NCBI GenBank assembly: GCA_005503165.1
Contig: SCNT01000023.1
Coordinates: 1 to 64,000 of the forward strand
Reading direction: 5' to 3'
Length of the DNA stretch: 64,000 nucleotides
Source: Sphingomonadaceae bacterium 3R27E2-A
GTDB lineage: Bacteria > Pseudomonadota > Alphaproteobacteria > Sphingomonadales > Sphingomonadaceae
Position numbers and translations under genes: made by a program. The notes under the pieces are model-generated. The model was not told the DNA's origin. It worked only from the letters and a program-made list of their open reading frames with translations, and did no database searches. Below are positions 28,560-39,022 of this stretch, piece after piece; the stretch's first letter is position 1; every line of letters starts with the position of its first letter.

Positions 28560-29797
28560 TTCTTGTTCCAGTTGCGGGTGAGCGACACCCGCGCGGCATA
28601 GGGGTTCCGCCGGGTCAGCGACAAGAGCAAACCCATGCCAATCGACAGCGCGATCATCGACGAACCGCCGTAGGAGATGAAGGGCAAGGTCATGCCCTTC
28701 GACGGGAAGAGCTGGGTGTTCACCGCCATGTTGATGATCGCCTGACCGCCGAATTGCGCGACGAGACCGGCGACGGCGAGGATCAGGAAGCTGTCCTCCT
28801 CGTCAAGCAGGCGGACGAGGACGCGCACGATGATCGCGAGATAGAGGATCGCGATCGCCATGCACGCGATCATGCCGAACTCCTCGCCGATGACCGAAAA
28901 GATATAGTCGGTATGCGCCTCGGGCAGCTGGAACTTGGCGAGGCCCGCGCCGGGGCCGGTGCCGATGAGGCCGCCCGCGGTGAGCGTCGCATGCGCCTTG
29001 TCGACCTGGAAGCTGTCGCCCTCGGCAAACAGCCAGATATTGATGCGCTGCTGCGCGACCGGGTAGAAGAAATAGGCGAGGACGATGCCCGCGAGGCCGC
29101 CGCCCGCGAGCATGCCCATGATCCGCATCGAGAGGCCCGCGACGAGCACGAGCACCAGCAGGGTGGCGACGAAGATGATCGTCTGGCCGAGGTCGGGCTG
29201 GCCCATGAGCAGCAAAGCGATGATGCCGGTGAGCACGAAGGCGAGCGGCACCACGGGCAGGCTCTGGTCGTGGAGGCGAAGCGAGAGGATCCAGGCGAGC
29301 GAGACCGCGAAGAAGGGTTTCAGAAACTCCGACGGCTGGAGGCGGAAGACGCCGCTGCCGAGCCAGCGCTGCGCGCCGTTCACCTCGGTGCCGATCAGCG
29401 GCACGAGGAAGAGCAGGACCATGAAAACGATCGTGCCATAGATGGCGAAGCGCCGCGCCTGCGCCTTGGGCAGCATCGACACGCCGAGCATCACGGGCAC
29501 GCCGAGGATCACCCACATCAGCTGGCGATAGAAATAATAGAGCGGGTCGAGGCTGGCGGTCGAGGTCGAGAGCTTCTGCGCCGCGACGGGCGAGGCGGCG
29601 GTGACCGCGACGAGGCCGATCGCGATGAGCATCGACACGAGCAGCAGCAGCACGCGGTCGATTTCCCAGAACCACAGGCCGAGCGGGGTGCGGTCGGCGC
29701 GGCTGAGACGCGGGCCGCGACGTTTCACCGTGCGTGTCGTGGTGGCGATGACCGGCTTTTCCCCCGTCGCGTCCATATTGTCGAAACCCCCGCTCAT
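28556..29797 (-). CDS. ftsW: Peptidoglycan glycosyltransferase FtsW
   Basis: 413-residue SEDS-family polymerase of the septum, with about ten transmembrane helices. Diagnostic pieces are QPSEFLKPFFAVSLAW, MGQPDLGQT, TGPGAGLAKFQLPEAHTDYI and PFISYGGSSMIALS. A cytoplasmic basic tail of 35 residues precedes the first helix. It overlaps murD by four bases. Confidence 0.96.
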   Translation of the reverse strand: MSGGFDNMDATGEKPVIATTTRTVKRRGPRLSRADRTPLGLWFWEIDRVLLLLVSMLIAIGLVAVTAASPVAAQKLSTSTASLDPLYYFYRQLMWVILGVPVMLGVSMLPKAQARRFAIYGTIVFMVLLFLVPLIGTEVNGAQRWLGSGVFRLQPSEFLKPFFAVSLAWILSLRLHDQSLPVVPLAFVLTGIIALLLMGQPDLGQTIIFVATLLVLVLVAGLSMRIMGMLAGGGLAGIVLAYFFYPVAQQRINIWLFAEGDSFQVDKAHATLTAGGLIGTGPGAGLAKFQLPEAHTDYIFSVIGEEFGMIACMAIAILYLAIIVRVLVRLLDEEDSFLILAVAGLVAQFGGQAIINMAVNTQLFPSKGMTLPFISYGGSSMIALSIGMGLLLSLTRRNPYAARVSLTRNWNKK

Positions 29798-31098
29798 GCC
29801 CCGAACGCCCTGACGATGCTGCGGAAGCGGTCGCCGCGTTCCTCATAGCTTTTGAACTGGTCGAACGATGCACAGGCCGGCGACAGCAGCACGATGTCGC
29901 CGCGCTCCGCTGCCGCGGCCGCGCGCGCGACCGCGGTCGCGAGGTCGCCCGAGCGGTCGACCGGGATCGCGTCGCCGATCTCTGCCGCGAAAGCCTCCAT
30001 CGCCTCGCCGATCAGATAGGCGCGCTTGACGTGACCGAACCAGGGCGCGCAAGCCGAGAGCCCGTCACCCTTCGCCTGCCCCCCGGCGATCCAGTGGAGG
30101 CGCTGGTCCGGCGCCGGCGGAAAGGCCGCCAGCGCCGGTGCAGCGGAAGCCGCGTTGGTCGCCTTGCTGTCGTTGTACCAGCACACGCCCGCGACTTCGC
30201 CGACCCATTCCATGCGATGCGGCAGCGCGCTGTAGGTCGCGAGACCGCGTTCGATCTGTTCGTCGTTCAATCCCAGCACGCGGCACACAGCGATCGCGCA
30301 GACGGCGTTCTGGGCGTTGTGCGGGCCCTGCAGCGCGGGCCAGCGCGCCTGGTCGGCAGGATCGATATCCTTCGCCGAGACGCGGTGGAGACGGTGGTTG
30401 ATGCGGCCCGCGATCATCTTCGACGGGTCGTCGTCCGTGGCGACGATCGCGACCTGATCGCGGTGCTGGAGGCTGAACAGCCGCGCCTTCGAGGCGGCAT
30501 AGCCGGCGAAACCGTCGTAGCGGTCAAGATGGTCGGGGCTGATGTTGGTCAGCACCGCGATATCGCAGGCGAGGCTGTGCGAGAGATCGATCTGGTAGCT
30601 CGACAGTTCGAGCACATAGACACCGCCTTCGGGGAGCGGGTCGCGGCTGAGGATCGGCAGGCCAATATTGCCGCCCATCAGCGCGGGGATGCCCGCGCTT
30701 TCGAGCATGTGGGTGACGAGCGCGGTGACAGTCGACTTGCCGTTGGTGCCGGTGATGCCGACGACCTTGTGCGCGGGCAGTTCGGCTCGGGCTTCGGCGA
30801 AGAGCTCGATATCGCCGATGATCGGCACATGCGCCTCGCGCGCGTGCGCGGCGATCGGGTGGCGGTTGAGCGGCACGCCGGGCGAGACGACGACGCCCGC
30901 GAAGCCGATCAGGTCGATGTCGAGCGGGTTGCCGATGTCGGCGCCGAGCGCCATCCCCTCGTCGCGCGCCTCTTCCTTGTCGTCCCACGCGGTGACGCCC
31001 GCGCCGCTGGCGACGAGCGCCTCGACCGTCGCGAGCCCCGAGCGCGCCAGCCCCAGCACCGCATAACGGCGGCCGGCAAAGGCGCGGCTGGTGATCAC
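29794..31098 (-). CDS. murD: UDP-MurNAc-L-alanine--D-glutamate ligase
   Basis: 434-residue Mur ligase adding D-Glu. The ATP loop is [30 protein letters not shown] and [13 protein letters not shown] are typical of MurD. The start is GTG overlapping the mraY stop (GTGA). The reading frame stays open far into mraY, but that extension is out of frame with the neighbour and not homologous. Confidence 0.96.
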   Translation of the reverse strand: MITSRAFAGRRYAVLGLARSGLATVEALVASGAGVTAWDDKEEARDEGMALGADIGNPLDIDLIGFAGVVVSPGVPLNRHPIAAHAREAHVPIIGDIELFAEARAELPAHKVVGITGTNGKSTVTALVTHMLESAGIPALMGGNIGLPILSRDPLPEGGVYVLELSSYQIDLSHSLACDIAVLTNISPDHLDRYDGFAGYAASKARLFSLQHRDQVAIVATDDDPSKMIAGRINHRLHRVSAKDIDPADQARWPALQGPHNAQNAVCAIAVCRVLGLNDEQIERGLATYSALPHRMEWVGEVAGVCWYNDSKATNAASAAPALAAFPPAPDQRLHWIAGGQAKGDGLSACAPWFGHVKRAYLIGEAMEAFAAEIGDAIPVDRSGDLATAVARAAAAAERGDIVLLSPACASFDQFKSYEERGDRFRSIVRAFGA

Positions 31099-32165
31099 CG
31101 GAGCTTCAGCGTCGCGAGCCCCGCGAGCGCGAGCACGATCGAGACGATCCAGAAGCGGATCACGACCGTGGATTCGGGCCAGCCGAGCTGCTCGAAATGA
31201 TGGTGGATGGGCGCCATGCGGAAAACGCGTTTTCCGGTGCGCTTGTACCAGAAGACCTGGATGATCACCGACAGCGCCTCGACCACGAACAGCCCGCCGA
31301 TGATCACGAGCACCAGCTCGTGCTGCGCGGTGACCGCGATGGTCGCGAGCGCGCCGCCCAAGGCAAGGCTGCCCGTATCGCCCATGAACACCGCCGCGGG
31401 CGGCGCATTGAACCACAGAAAAGCGAGGCATGCGCCGATGATCGCCGCGGCGAAGATCGCGAGCTCGCCCGCCCCGGGCACGTGCGGAATGCCGAGATAT
31501 TCGGCGAATTTCACGTTGCCCGACAGATAGACGATGACGAGAAGCGTGAGGCTGGCAATGACCACCGGGAAGGTCGCGAGGCCGTCGAGCCCGTCGGTGA
31601 GGTTCACCGCATTGCCGAAGCCGACGATCATCACCATCGCGAAGACATAATAGAAGGGCCCGAGTTCGAGCACGAGGCCGCTGAAGAAGGGCAGATACAG
31701 GTCGGTGCCGGTACGCGAGACGATCAGGGTCACCGCGACCCCCGCGATGACGAACTCGATCAGCAGCCGGATGCGCCCCGGAATGCCGCGGTGGCTGGCC
31801 TTGGTGACCTTGTCGAGGTCGTCGAGGAAACCGACCACGGCGAAGCCGCCGGTGACGAACAGGCACGCCCAGACGAAACGGTTCGAAAGGTCCATCCACA
31901 AAAGCGCCGAGATCATCAGCGAGATGAGGATCATCAGCCCGCCCATCGTCGGCGTGCCCTTTTTCGCGAGATGGCTTTGCGGGCCGTCGTCGCGGATCGG
32001 CTGGCCCTTGCCCTGCCGCATGCGCAGCATCAGGATGAAGCGCGGCCCGATCCACAGGCCGATGATCAGCGCGGTCGCGACCGCGGCGCCCGAGCGGAAG
32101 CTCAAATAGCGGATGAGGTTCAGGACCCCCGGAAAGCCAAGCCATTCCGCCAGCCAGTACAGCAT
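31095..32165 (-). CDS. mraY: Phospho-MurNAc-pentapeptide translocase
   Basis: 356-residue ten-helix enzyme making lipid I from UDP-MurNAc-pentapeptide and undecaprenyl phosphate. It contains [13 protein letters not shown], the catalytic [26 protein letters not shown] and the HHHFE loop. It overlaps the murF stop by one base (TGATG). Confidence 0.97.
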   Translation of the reverse strand: MLYWLAEWLGFPGVLNLIRYLSFRSGAAVATALIIGLWIGPRFILMLRMRQGKGQPIRDDGPQSHLAKKGTPTMGGLMILISLMISALLWMDLSNRFVWACLFVTGGFAVVGFLDDLDKVTKASHRGIPGRIRLLIEFVIAGVAVTLIVSRTGTDLYLPFFSGLVLELGPFYYVFAMVMIVGFGNAVNLTDGLDGLATFPVVIASLTLLVIVYLSGNVKFAEYLGIPHVPGAGELAIFAAAIIGACLAFLWFNAPPAAVFMGDTGSLALGGALATIAVTAQHELVLVIIGGLFVVEALSVIIQVFWYKRTGKRVFRMAPIHHHFEQLGWPESTVVIRFWIVSIVLALAGLATLKLR

Positions 32166-33541
32166 CAGTAATCCCCGTTGGTCAGCGCCGTCACCAGATG
32201 CGACAGGCCAACGCTGTTCGACCCCTTGACCAGCACGGCGTCGCCGGCGCGGATCAAGTTCTTCAGCCGCTCCCTGGCGGCCGCGTGGTCGGGCACATGC
32301 GCGAAATCGATACGCCCCTCAAGCGCTTTGGCGAGCGGCGCCATCTCGGCGCCGACGAGCAAGGCGAAATGCACGCCTGCTGCGACGAGCGGAGCCGCGA
32401 GACTCGCATGATAGGCCTCGCCGCCGGGGCCGAGCTCCTTCATCGCGCCGAGAATCGCGACCTTGCGCTCCGCGGATTCGGTGCCGAGCTGGCCGATGGT
32501 CGCCGCCATCGAGGCCGGGTTGGCATTGTAGCTTTCGTCGATCAGCAGAATATGTCCGCCCGGAACCGCCAGCCGGTGGCGCGCCCCGCGCCCGGCGAGC
32601 CCGGCCATTTCGGCGAAGGCGAGCCCTGCGGCGGGGAGGTCGCCGCCGACCGCCTTGACCGCGGCGAGCACCGCCATCGCGTTCAACACCCAATGCGCCC
32701 CCGCCTGCGCTATGGTGAAGCAGAGCAGCGCATCCTGCACCTGCGCAGTGACGAGCGAGCCGCCGCGCCCGTCGGACAGCCAGTCGACCGCGCGCACGTC
32801 GGCGCCCGCACCGAGCCCGAAGCTGACGACATGCGCCGCGTGCTGGTCGGCCTTGGCGCGGAGGCGCTCGTAATGCGGGCTGTCGAAGGGGATGATCGCG
32901 GTGCCGCCGGGCTCGAGCCCTTCGAAAATTTCGCCCTTCGCGTCGGCGATCGCCTCTTCGCTGCCGAAGAACTCCATATGCGCGGGGGCGATGGTGGTGA
33001 CGATGGCGACGTGCGGGCGCACCATGCGGGTCAGCGCAGCGAGTTCGCCCGCGTGGTTCATCCCCATTTCGAACACGCCATAATCGGCGGTCGAGGGCAT
33101 GCGCGCGAGGCTCAAAGGCACGCCGACATGGTTGTTGTAGCTCTTGACCGAACGATGCGCCTTGCCGGGGCGGAAGCGGTCCAGCGCCGCGAAGAGCGCT
33201 TCCTTGGTGCCCGTCTTGCCCGCCGAACCGGTGACGCCGATGATGCGGCCATGGCAGCGCGCGCGCGACGCGGTGCCGAGCGCATTGAGTGCTGCGATGC
33301 TGTCGGCGACACGGACGTGGGGGTGGTCGATAGCGGTTTCGCAGACGATGCCCGACGCCCCCGCGGCGATCGCCTTGTCGATGAAGTGGTGGCCGTCGGT
33401 CGCCTCGCCCTTCATCGCGATGAAGAGGTCGCCCTTGCCCACTTCGCGCGAGTCGAAGGCGACGCCGTTGACGGTGAAGTCGCCGCTGGCGGTGCCGTTG
33501 GTCGCAGCAGCGATGGCGCGGGCGGTCCAGAGCGGGTTCAT
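32165..33541 (-). CDS. murF: UDP-MurNAc-tripeptide--D-Ala-D-Ala ligase
   Basis: 458-residue Mur ligase that completes the pentapeptide. The P-loop reads [29 protein letters not shown] and [13 protein letters not shown] are MurF-specific. Its ATG overlaps the murE stop by four bases. Confidence 0.96.
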   Translation of the reverse strand: MNPLWTARAIAAATNGTASGDFTVNGVAFDSREVGKGDLFIAMKGEATDGHHFIDKAIAAGASGIVCETAIDHPHVRVADSIAALNALGTASRARCHGRIIGVTGSAGKTGTKEALFAALDRFRPGKAHRSVKSYNNHVGVPLSLARMPSTADYGVFEMGMNHAGELAALTRMVRPHVAIVTTIAPAHMEFFGSEEAIADAKGEIFEGLEPGGTAIIPFDSPHYERLRAKADQHAAHVVSFGLGAGADVRAVDWLSDGRGGSLVTAQVQDALLCFTIAQAGAHWVLNAMAVLAAVKAVGGDLPAAGLAFAEMAGLAGRGARHRLAVPGGHILLIDESYNANPASMAATIGQLGTESAERKVAILGAMKELGPGGEAYHASLAAPLVAAGVHFALLVGAEMAPLAKALEGRIDFAHVPDHAAARERLKNLIRAGDAVLVKGSNSVGLSHLVTALTNGDY

Positions 33542-34977
33542 GCCGCCGCCTCGCGCGCGACGCTGACGTCATCGAAGGGGATGACGCGCATCGCGTCGCC
33601 GCGGCCGATAACCTGACCCTGTTCGTGCCCCTTGCCCGCGATGCAGACGATATCCTCGGCGCGCGCTTCGGCGATGGCGGCGGCGATCGCAGCGCGCCGG
33701 TCGCCGATGATTTGCGCGCCGGGCGCGCCCAGGGCGATGGCGGCGCGGATGTCGGCGGGGTCCTCGCCGCGCGGATTGTCGTCGGTGATGATCGCGACAT
33801 CGGCCTTGGCGGCGGCGACCTTGCCCATTTCGGGACGCTTGTCCTTGTCGCGGTCGCCGCCGGCGCCGAAGACGAGGATCAGGCGCCCCGCCGCATGCGG
33901 GCGCAGCGCGTCGAGCGCCGCCTCGAGACCGTCGGGGGTATGCGCATAATCGACGTAGACCGGCGCGCCGGCCCTGGTGATTGCGGCGCGTTCGAGGCGG
34001 CCGCGCACCGGCTGCAGGCGACCGAGATTGGCGAGCGTCTGGCCGGCATCGCCGCCGGTCGCGATGACGAGCCCTGCGGCGACGAGCGCATTGGCGACCT
34101 GATAGGCGCCGATCAGCGGCAGCGTGACCTTGTGCGCCAGCGGACCGGCCTGGATCAGAAGCGACTGGCCCAGCTGGGTCGGCTCGCGGCTGACGAGGCG
34201 GAGGTCCTCGCCATGCTGGCCCACGGTCAGAACATGCAACCCGCGCTGCTTCGCCTCATGTTCGGCGGCGGCTGACCAGATGTCGTCGTTCCAGATCACC
34301 GCTGCGCCCGCGGGATCGACGACCTCGCGGAACAGCCGCATCTTGGCGGCCATATAGCGGTCCATATCGCCGTGATAGTCGAGATGATCGTGGCTGAGAT
34401 TGGTGAAGGCGGCCGCCTTTACCGGCAACCCTTCGGTGCGATACTGGTCGAGACCGTGACTCGACGCCTCGAATGCCGCGTGGGTGACTCCCTCGGCGGC
34501 GAGGCCCGACATGTTCGAGAGGAAAGTGACGATATCCGGAGTGGTCAGCCCGGTCACGACGCGGTCGTCGCCGGTGGTAACGCCGAGCGTGCCGATCGAG
34601 GCGGCGTGGAAACCCGCCATGCGCCACAGCTGGCGCGTCATCTCGACGGTCGAGGTCTTGCCGTTGGTGCCGGTGACCGCGACACAGGTCGCAGGGAATT
34701 TGTGAAAGAAGCGCGCGGCGATGTGCGCAAAGGCACGGCGCGGATTGGCATCGGCGATATGCACTGCCCCTTCGACCTTCGCCCCGGGCCGCGCGACGAT
34801 GGCGATGGCGCCGGCTTCGATGGCGGCGGCGATGAAATCCTCGCCGTTGAACTTTTCGCCCACGAAGGCGCCGAAGATCGTGCCCGGCGCGACCTTGCGA
34901 TGGTCGATCGCGAGGCCGGTGACGACGGGGTCGCCCCCCCTGATATCCTGATGTTCAAGCAGCGCCGCCAGACGCAT
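33538..34977 (-). CDS. murE: UDP-MurNAc-dipeptide--2,6-diaminopimelate ligase
   Basis: 479-residue Mur ligase. The ATP loop is VTGTNGKTSTVEM. The substrate-selecting motif is DNPRGEDP, the meso-diaminopimelate form, so the organism has DAP-type peptidoglycan. YAHTPDGLEAAL is also characteristic. It shares one base with the ftsI stop (TAATG). Confidence 0.97.
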   Translation of the reverse strand: MRLAALLEHQDIRGGDPVVTGLAIDHRKVAPGTIFGAFVGEKFNGEDFIAAAIEAGAIAIVARPGAKVEGAVHIADANPRRAFAHIAARFFHKFPATCVAVTGTNGKTSTVEMTRQLWRMAGFHAASIGTLGVTTGDDRVVTGLTTPDIVTFLSNMSGLAAEGVTHAAFEASSHGLDQYRTEGLPVKAAAFTNLSHDHLDYHGDMDRYMAAKMRLFREVVDPAGAAVIWNDDIWSAAAEHEAKQRGLHVLTVGQHGEDLRLVSREPTQLGQSLLIQAGPLAHKVTLPLIGAYQVANALVAAGLVIATGGDAGQTLANLGRLQPVRGRLERAAITRAGAPVYVDYAHTPDGLEAALDALRPHAAGRLILVFGAGGDRDKDKRPEMGKVAAAKADVAIITDDNPRGEDPADIRAAIALGAPGAQIIGDRRAAIAAAIAEARAEDIVCIAGKGHEQGQVIGRGDAMRVIPFDDVSVAREAAA

Positions 34978-36668
34978 TATTCCTCTTCCCCGTTTCTCCA
35001 GAGCAGCGGGGTCAGTTCGGACACGTCGACGTCGCGGCTTTCGTCGGGGAAGACGCCGAGCATCGGGCCCGCGCGCATCACCACCTTCTTGACCACCGGC
35101 GCCGCCGTCCAGCCCGCGGTGCGCTGGCCCGAACTGTACGCATTGCCCTTGGGCTCGTCGATCATGACGAGGACGACGTAGCGCGGATTGTCCATGGGGA
35201 AAGCGGCCGCAAAGGTCGCCACGACCGAGCTGCGGTTGTAGCCGCCGATGCCGGGCTTTTCGGCGCTGCCCGTCTTGCCGCCGACGCGGAAGCCCGGGGC
35301 GTTGGCCTGCTTGCCGGTGCCGTCGGACACGATCAGGCGGAGCAGCTGGCGCATGCGCGCGCTGGTCGCGGCCTTGAACACACGATGGCCCTGCGGCGGC
35401 GCCTTGTCACCGAGCTTGAGCATCGTCGCGGGGCGATAGATGCCGCCGTTGACGAGCGCGGCATAGGCGTTGGCGAGGTGGAGCGGGGTCACCGCGATGC
35501 CGTGACCATAGCTGGTCGTCATCGTCGTGAGGCGTCCCCAGTCGCGCGGCCACAGCGGATGCGCGCGTTCGCGCATCTCGATGTCGGGACGGCGGTCGAA
35601 ATGCAGCTCGCGATAGAGATGCTCGAGCTTTTCGCGGCCGAGTTCGTCGGCGATGCGCGCGGTGACGATGTTCGAGCTGTGGATCAGCGTTTCCGGCACA
35701 TTCAGCCAGCGGCGCGACGGATGGCTGTCGCGGATGCGGAACCCCGCGATCGCGAGCGGCTCGGTCGCGTCGTAGCGGCGCGCCATGCTGGTCACCGAGC
35801 CATTGTCGATGGCGGCGGCGATCGACAATGGCTTGAAGGTCGAGCCTAGCTCGTAGAGATTATAGGTCACCGCGTTGCGGCGCGTCGCGGGGTCGCTGCC
35901 GGTCAGCTTGTTCGGGTTGAAGGTCGGCAGCGAGGTCATCGCCATGACTTCGCCGCTGTGGACGTCGAGGATGATCCCCGCGCCGCCGATCGCCTCCAGA
36001 TTGGTCACCGCCGAGCCGAGTTCGCTTTCGAGCACGCCCTGTACGCGCGCGTCGATCGACAGCTGGAGCGGCTGGCCGCGTGTGGCGGCGTCGGTAAGCC
36101 GGTCGTTGAAGGCGCCCTCCATGCCGGTGACGCCCTGCCCCTCGGCATTGAGGAAGCCCAGGACGTGCGCGGCGAGCGAAGTCTGCGGGTAAAGCCGCTC
36201 CTTCTCGCGCGGGAAGTCGAAGCCGATCTCGCCGATCGCATTCACCGCCGCGACCTGGTCGGGCAACGCGCGGCGGCGGATATAGGTCGCGCGCGGGCCG
36301 CTCAATTTGGCGAGGAATTCCTCGCGCGTCGTGTCGGGGAAGATCTTGACCAGCTCGTCGGCCAGATACTGCCGGTCGTTGAGCAGCTTCGACGGCACGA
36401 CGCGGATCGAATAGCCGTCGATCGTGCGCGCGAGCGGCACGCCGTTGCGGTCGACGATGTCGGCGCGCGCGGGGACGAAGGCGTTCGACGCGGCACGCTG
36501 CGGCCCGGTGTCGAAGGCGACGAACCACAGGAGGCGCAGTGACACGAGGAAGATCGCCGCCATGAACAGCAGCATCAGGATCATCAGCCGCTGCTGCGCG
36601 GTCAGCAGCAGTTGCTGACGGACCCCGGCGGTACGGACGCGCGTCGGACGGACGACTACCGTGTTCAT
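34977..36668 (-). CDS. ftsI: Septal transpeptidase FtsI (PBP3)
   Basis: 563-residue class B penicillin-binding protein: N-terminal membrane anchor (about residues 29-50), pedestal domain and C-terminal transpeptidase with active-site motifs STFK (in ELGSTFKPLS), SSN (in HSSNIVTAR) and KTG (in GGKTGSAEKPG). It crosslinks septal peptidoglycan as FtsW's partner. Its ATG overlaps the stop of the FtsL gene. Confidence 0.96.
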   Translation of the reverse strand: MNTVVVRPTRVRTAGVRQQLLLTAQQRLMILMLLFMAAIFLVSLRLLWFVAFDTGPQRAASNAFVPARADIVDRNGVPLARTIDGYSIRVVPSKLLNDRQYLADELVKIFPDTTREEFLAKLSGPRATYIRRRALPDQVAAVNAIGEIGFDFPREKERLYPQTSLAAHVLGFLNAEGQGVTGMEGAFNDRLTDAATRGQPLQLSIDARVQGVLESELGSAVTNLEAIGGAGIILDVHSGEVMAMTSLPTFNPNKLTGSDPATRRNAVTYNLYELGSTFKPLSIAAAIDNGSVTSMARRYDATEPLAIAGFRIRDSHPSRRWLNVPETLIHSSNIVTARIADELGREKLEHLYRELHFDRRPDIEMRERAHPLWPRDWGRLTTMTTSYGHGIAVTPLHLANAYAALVNGGIYRPATMLKLGDKAPPQGHRVFKAATSARMRQLLRLIVSDGTGKQANAPGFRVGGKTGSAEKPGIGGYNRSSVVATFAAAFPMDNPRYVVLVMIDEPKGNAYSSGQRTAGWTAAPVVKKVVMRAGPMLGVFPDESRDVDVSELTPLLWRNGEEE

Positions 36669-37252
36669 CGGGCCTTGCCATCCCCTGCTTCGGCGGCGGC
36701 GGCGCGCTTGAGATCGGCGAGCGTCGCTTCGGAGAGGAGCTGGTCCTCGATCATCTTCAATTGCTCGCGGCGGCGCGTGGGCGCCATGCGGGGGGCGACG
36801 TCGGACTGTACCGCGGCGACCTTGACCGGCGCGGGCTTCGCGGCCGCGGCGGGCGCGTCGGTGGTGGCCGCGGGCTTCGCCTTGTCGGGGATCGCGACGG
36901 GCGAGACCATCGCCATCAGCACCGGCGCGACCTCGTTGGCGCCGCGCGCGCGGGGCACGCGCCCGAGCGAGGCGAGCTGGCGCTCATTCTCGAGATACTG
37001 GCTCGCCGAAGGGGCAGAATATCCGAAGGTATCGGCATTCCACTGTTCGAGCTGGCGCATCGAGGCGCGCACCGCGAGTTCGGATTCGAGGTAGCGGATG
37101 TTGCTCTCGGTCCGGTCGATCTGCTGCTCGATGCGTGCGAGTTCGCTGCGCGTCGCCGCGACCTTGAGCGACACCGGGTAGAGCATCATCGCAAAGACCA
37201 GCACCAAGAGGACCAGCCCGATCCCCTGAAGCTTGCGCGCGGCCATCAGCAT
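36665..37252 (-). CDS. ftsL: Cell division protein FtsL
   Basis: 195-residue bitopic protein: a transmembrane helix at about residues 10-27, then a coiled coil ([19 protein letters not shown] and following) and an Ala/Pro-rich tail. Divergent in sequence, it is recognised by topology and its conserved place between rsmH and ftsI. GGAGG lies seven bases before ATG 37252, which decides that start over ATG 37246; the chosen start overlaps rsmH by seven bases. Confidence 0.82.
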   Translation of the reverse strand: MLMAARKLQGIGLVLLVLVFAMMLYPVSLKVAATRSELARIEQQIDRTESNIRYLESELAVRASMRQLEQWNADTFGYSAPSASQYLENERQLASLGRVPRARGANEVAPVLMAMVSPVAIPDKAKPAATTDAPAAAAKPAPVKVAAVQSDVAPRMAPTRRREQLKMIEDQLLSEATLADLKRAAAAEAGDGKAR

Positions 37253-38226
37253 GACAGGGCCTCCTTTGTCGTCGGACTTTCGGACCAGGCGGGAGCGCCG
37301 GTGCGCACCGCGCTGCGAAGCGTCGCCGAGCGCGCGCGCGGATTGCGTGCTTCCTCGGCCTTGCCCGGGCGGACCTTGCGCGCCGGGGTCAGGAAAGTTG
37401 CGGCCCGCGCCGGAGGGGCTAGCGCGGGCCGGTGGCGCGAAGCGCGGACATCGCCACCGCTGCGTTCGCGCAGGAAATTCTTCACGATGCGATCCTCGGT
37501 GCTGTGGAAAGACACGACCGCGAGCCGGCCGCCGGGACGCAGCAGCCGCTCGGCGGCGTCGAGCCCCGCGGCGAGTTCGTCGAGCTCCGCGTTGATGTGG
37601 ATCCGGATGGCCTGAAAACTGCGGGTCGCGGGATCCTTGGGCGCGCCGGGGGGATGGCGCAGCGCCTTGCGGATCGTGGCCGCGAGCTCGGCGGTGCGCG
37701 TAAAGGGGCGGTCGGCGACGATCGCGCGCGCGACGCGGCGCGACTGACGCTCGTCGCCATAATGGAAAAGTACGTCGGCAATCGCGCTCTCGTCGGCGCG
37801 GTTGATCCAGTCAGCCGCGGTCTCGCCGTCCTGCGACATGGTCATGTCCAGCGGGCCGTCATTCTGGAACGAGAAGCCGCGCTCGGCGCGGTCGAGCTGC
37901 ATCGACGAGACGCCGATGTCGAAGACGATGCCGTCGACCGCGGCAATTCCCCGCTCGGCGAGCAGCCGGTCGATCTCGCCGAAACGGCCGTGGATCAGCG
38001 TAAGCCTGCCGCCGGCTTCGGCGACGAGCGCCTGGCCCTCGGCGATCGCGTCGGGGTCGCGGTCGCATGCGATGACGTTCGCCTCGGCCGCGAGCAGCGC
38101 GCGCGAATAGCCGCCGGCGCCGAAGGTCGCATCGACATGGGTTTCGCCGGGCACGATGGCGAGCGCCGCAACAACCTCGTCGCGGAGCACGGGGTCATGG
38201 CGCGGATCGCGAGGGACGTCGCTCAT
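37246..38226 (-). CDS. rsmH: 16S rRNA m4C1402 methyltransferase
   Basis: 326-residue SAM-dependent methyltransferase (formerly MraW) modifying C1402 of 16S rRNA. It has [49 protein letters not shown] and [17 protein letters not shown] 38226 overlaps the mraZ stop by four bases; the longer open frame shadows mraZ. Confidence 0.96.
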   Translation of the reverse strand: MSDVPRDPRHDPVLRDEVVAALAIVPGETHVDATFGAGGYSRALLAAEANVIACDRDPDAIAEGQALVAEAGGRLTLIHGRFGEIDRLLAERGIAAVDGIVFDIGVSSMQLDRAERGFSFQNDGPLDMTMSQDGETAADWINRADESAIADVLFHYGDERQSRRVARAIVADRPFTRTAELAATIRKALRHPPGAPKDPATRSFQAIRIHINAELDELAAGLDAAERLLRPGGRLAVVSFHSTEDRIVKNFLRERSGGDVRASRHRPALAPPARAATFLTPARKVRPGKAEEARNPRARSATLRSAVRTGAPAWSESPTTKEALSC

Positions 38227-38744
38227 TTGCGTCCCTTCCCTTTGTTGGCATCCCAAGCGGCGGCGACGCGGCGGAGGCGCGGGTCGACCTCGTCGCACTG
38301 CGCGATGAAGGGTAGCCACCAGATTTCGAAGCGGCGCCCGGCGCCGACGAAGGCGCAGGCGCCGCCGTCGAACGCGAGTTCCGCCTCGTCATAGGGATTG
38401 TCGCGGTGCGAGAAGGTGGGCAGGAAGCGGCCGCTATCGTCGAGCGTATAGGGCTTGGTGAAGTCGTAACGGGCCTTGTAGGCAGCGTCTTCTGCGAAAT
38501 CGCCGCCGCGATCTTCGACCACCTTGCGGCCATGCTCGATCTCGCCCGCAAGACGGTCGAACTGGTCCTGGCCGTAGGCGACGAGGCACGGCAGCACCTC
38601 GTGATAGCCGACCCAGAGCACGCGCTGATTTTCCGCATTGAGGGGCACATTGTTGCGGAATTCGGAAGGTACGGCGATGCGCCCCTTGCCATCGATCGCG
38701 GCGAATTCGGTGCCCGAATAGTTGCCGGGCGTCACAACCGCCAT
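38223..38744 (-). CDS. mraZ: Transcriptional regulator MraZ
   Basis: 173-residue double AbrB-like protein, first gene of the dcw cluster; in E. coli it binds short G-rich direct repeats upstream and represses the cluster. [21 protein letters not shown] and [19 protein letters not shown] are the two DNA-binding halves. ATG 38744 follows GGAAGGGGCGG. It is somewhat longer than the E. coli protein (152 residues). Confidence 0.95.
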   Translation of the reverse strand: MAVVTPGNYSGTEFAAIDGKGRIAVPSEFRNNVPLNAENQRVLWVGYHEVLPCLVAYGQDQFDRLAGEIEHGRKVVEDRGGDFAEDAAYKARYDFTKPYTLDDSGRFLPTFSHRDNPYDEAELAFDGGACAFVGAGRRFEIWWLPFIAQCDEVDPRLRRVAAAWDANKGKGRK

Positions 38745-38865
38745 CGATCCGCCCCTTCCTGACACCCCGGGCAAAACTTCCCCGATCCCGGAATCGCGAA
38801 ATTCCGAATCCAATGGCTCAGGCGGAGATTGCCCCTCTCCGATTCCTGCCTATCAGCAAGCCGCT

Positions 38866-38950
38866 GGGGAGAAAAGGGGAAAATTCGGGCTGAAGCGGGG
38901 AAATCTTGCACTGAAACGGGGTGAAATCGGGTGCAGGCGGTCGAAAAGGG
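38866..38950. promoter_or_regulatory. Phased GGG/A-tract array upstream of mraZ
   Basis: Seven G3-G4 runs recur at about 10-11-base intervals (starting 38866, 38876, 38887, 38897, 38918, 38929, 38948; one phase skipped) separated by A-rich stretches. MraZ operators known from E. coli are TGGGN repeats with 5-base spacers, i.e. the same 10-base period, so this is a candidate MraZ operator. Here the G-rich strand is opposite to the mraZ coding strand, which makes the match uncertain. Three GANTC sites lie nearer the gene (38791, 38806, 38841). Confidence 0.5.
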
Positions 38951-39022
38951 TGGCACGCGTGCGCCGGCGCCCCGCGGCGGCGACGCTGTGGAAAACTGCC
39001 GGCAATTCGCAAGAGGCGCAGA

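Noticed and set aside
31099-32145. MurD with a 350-residue N-terminal extension
   Set aside because: The extension is mraY read in another frame; MurD homology starts at the GTG at 31098.
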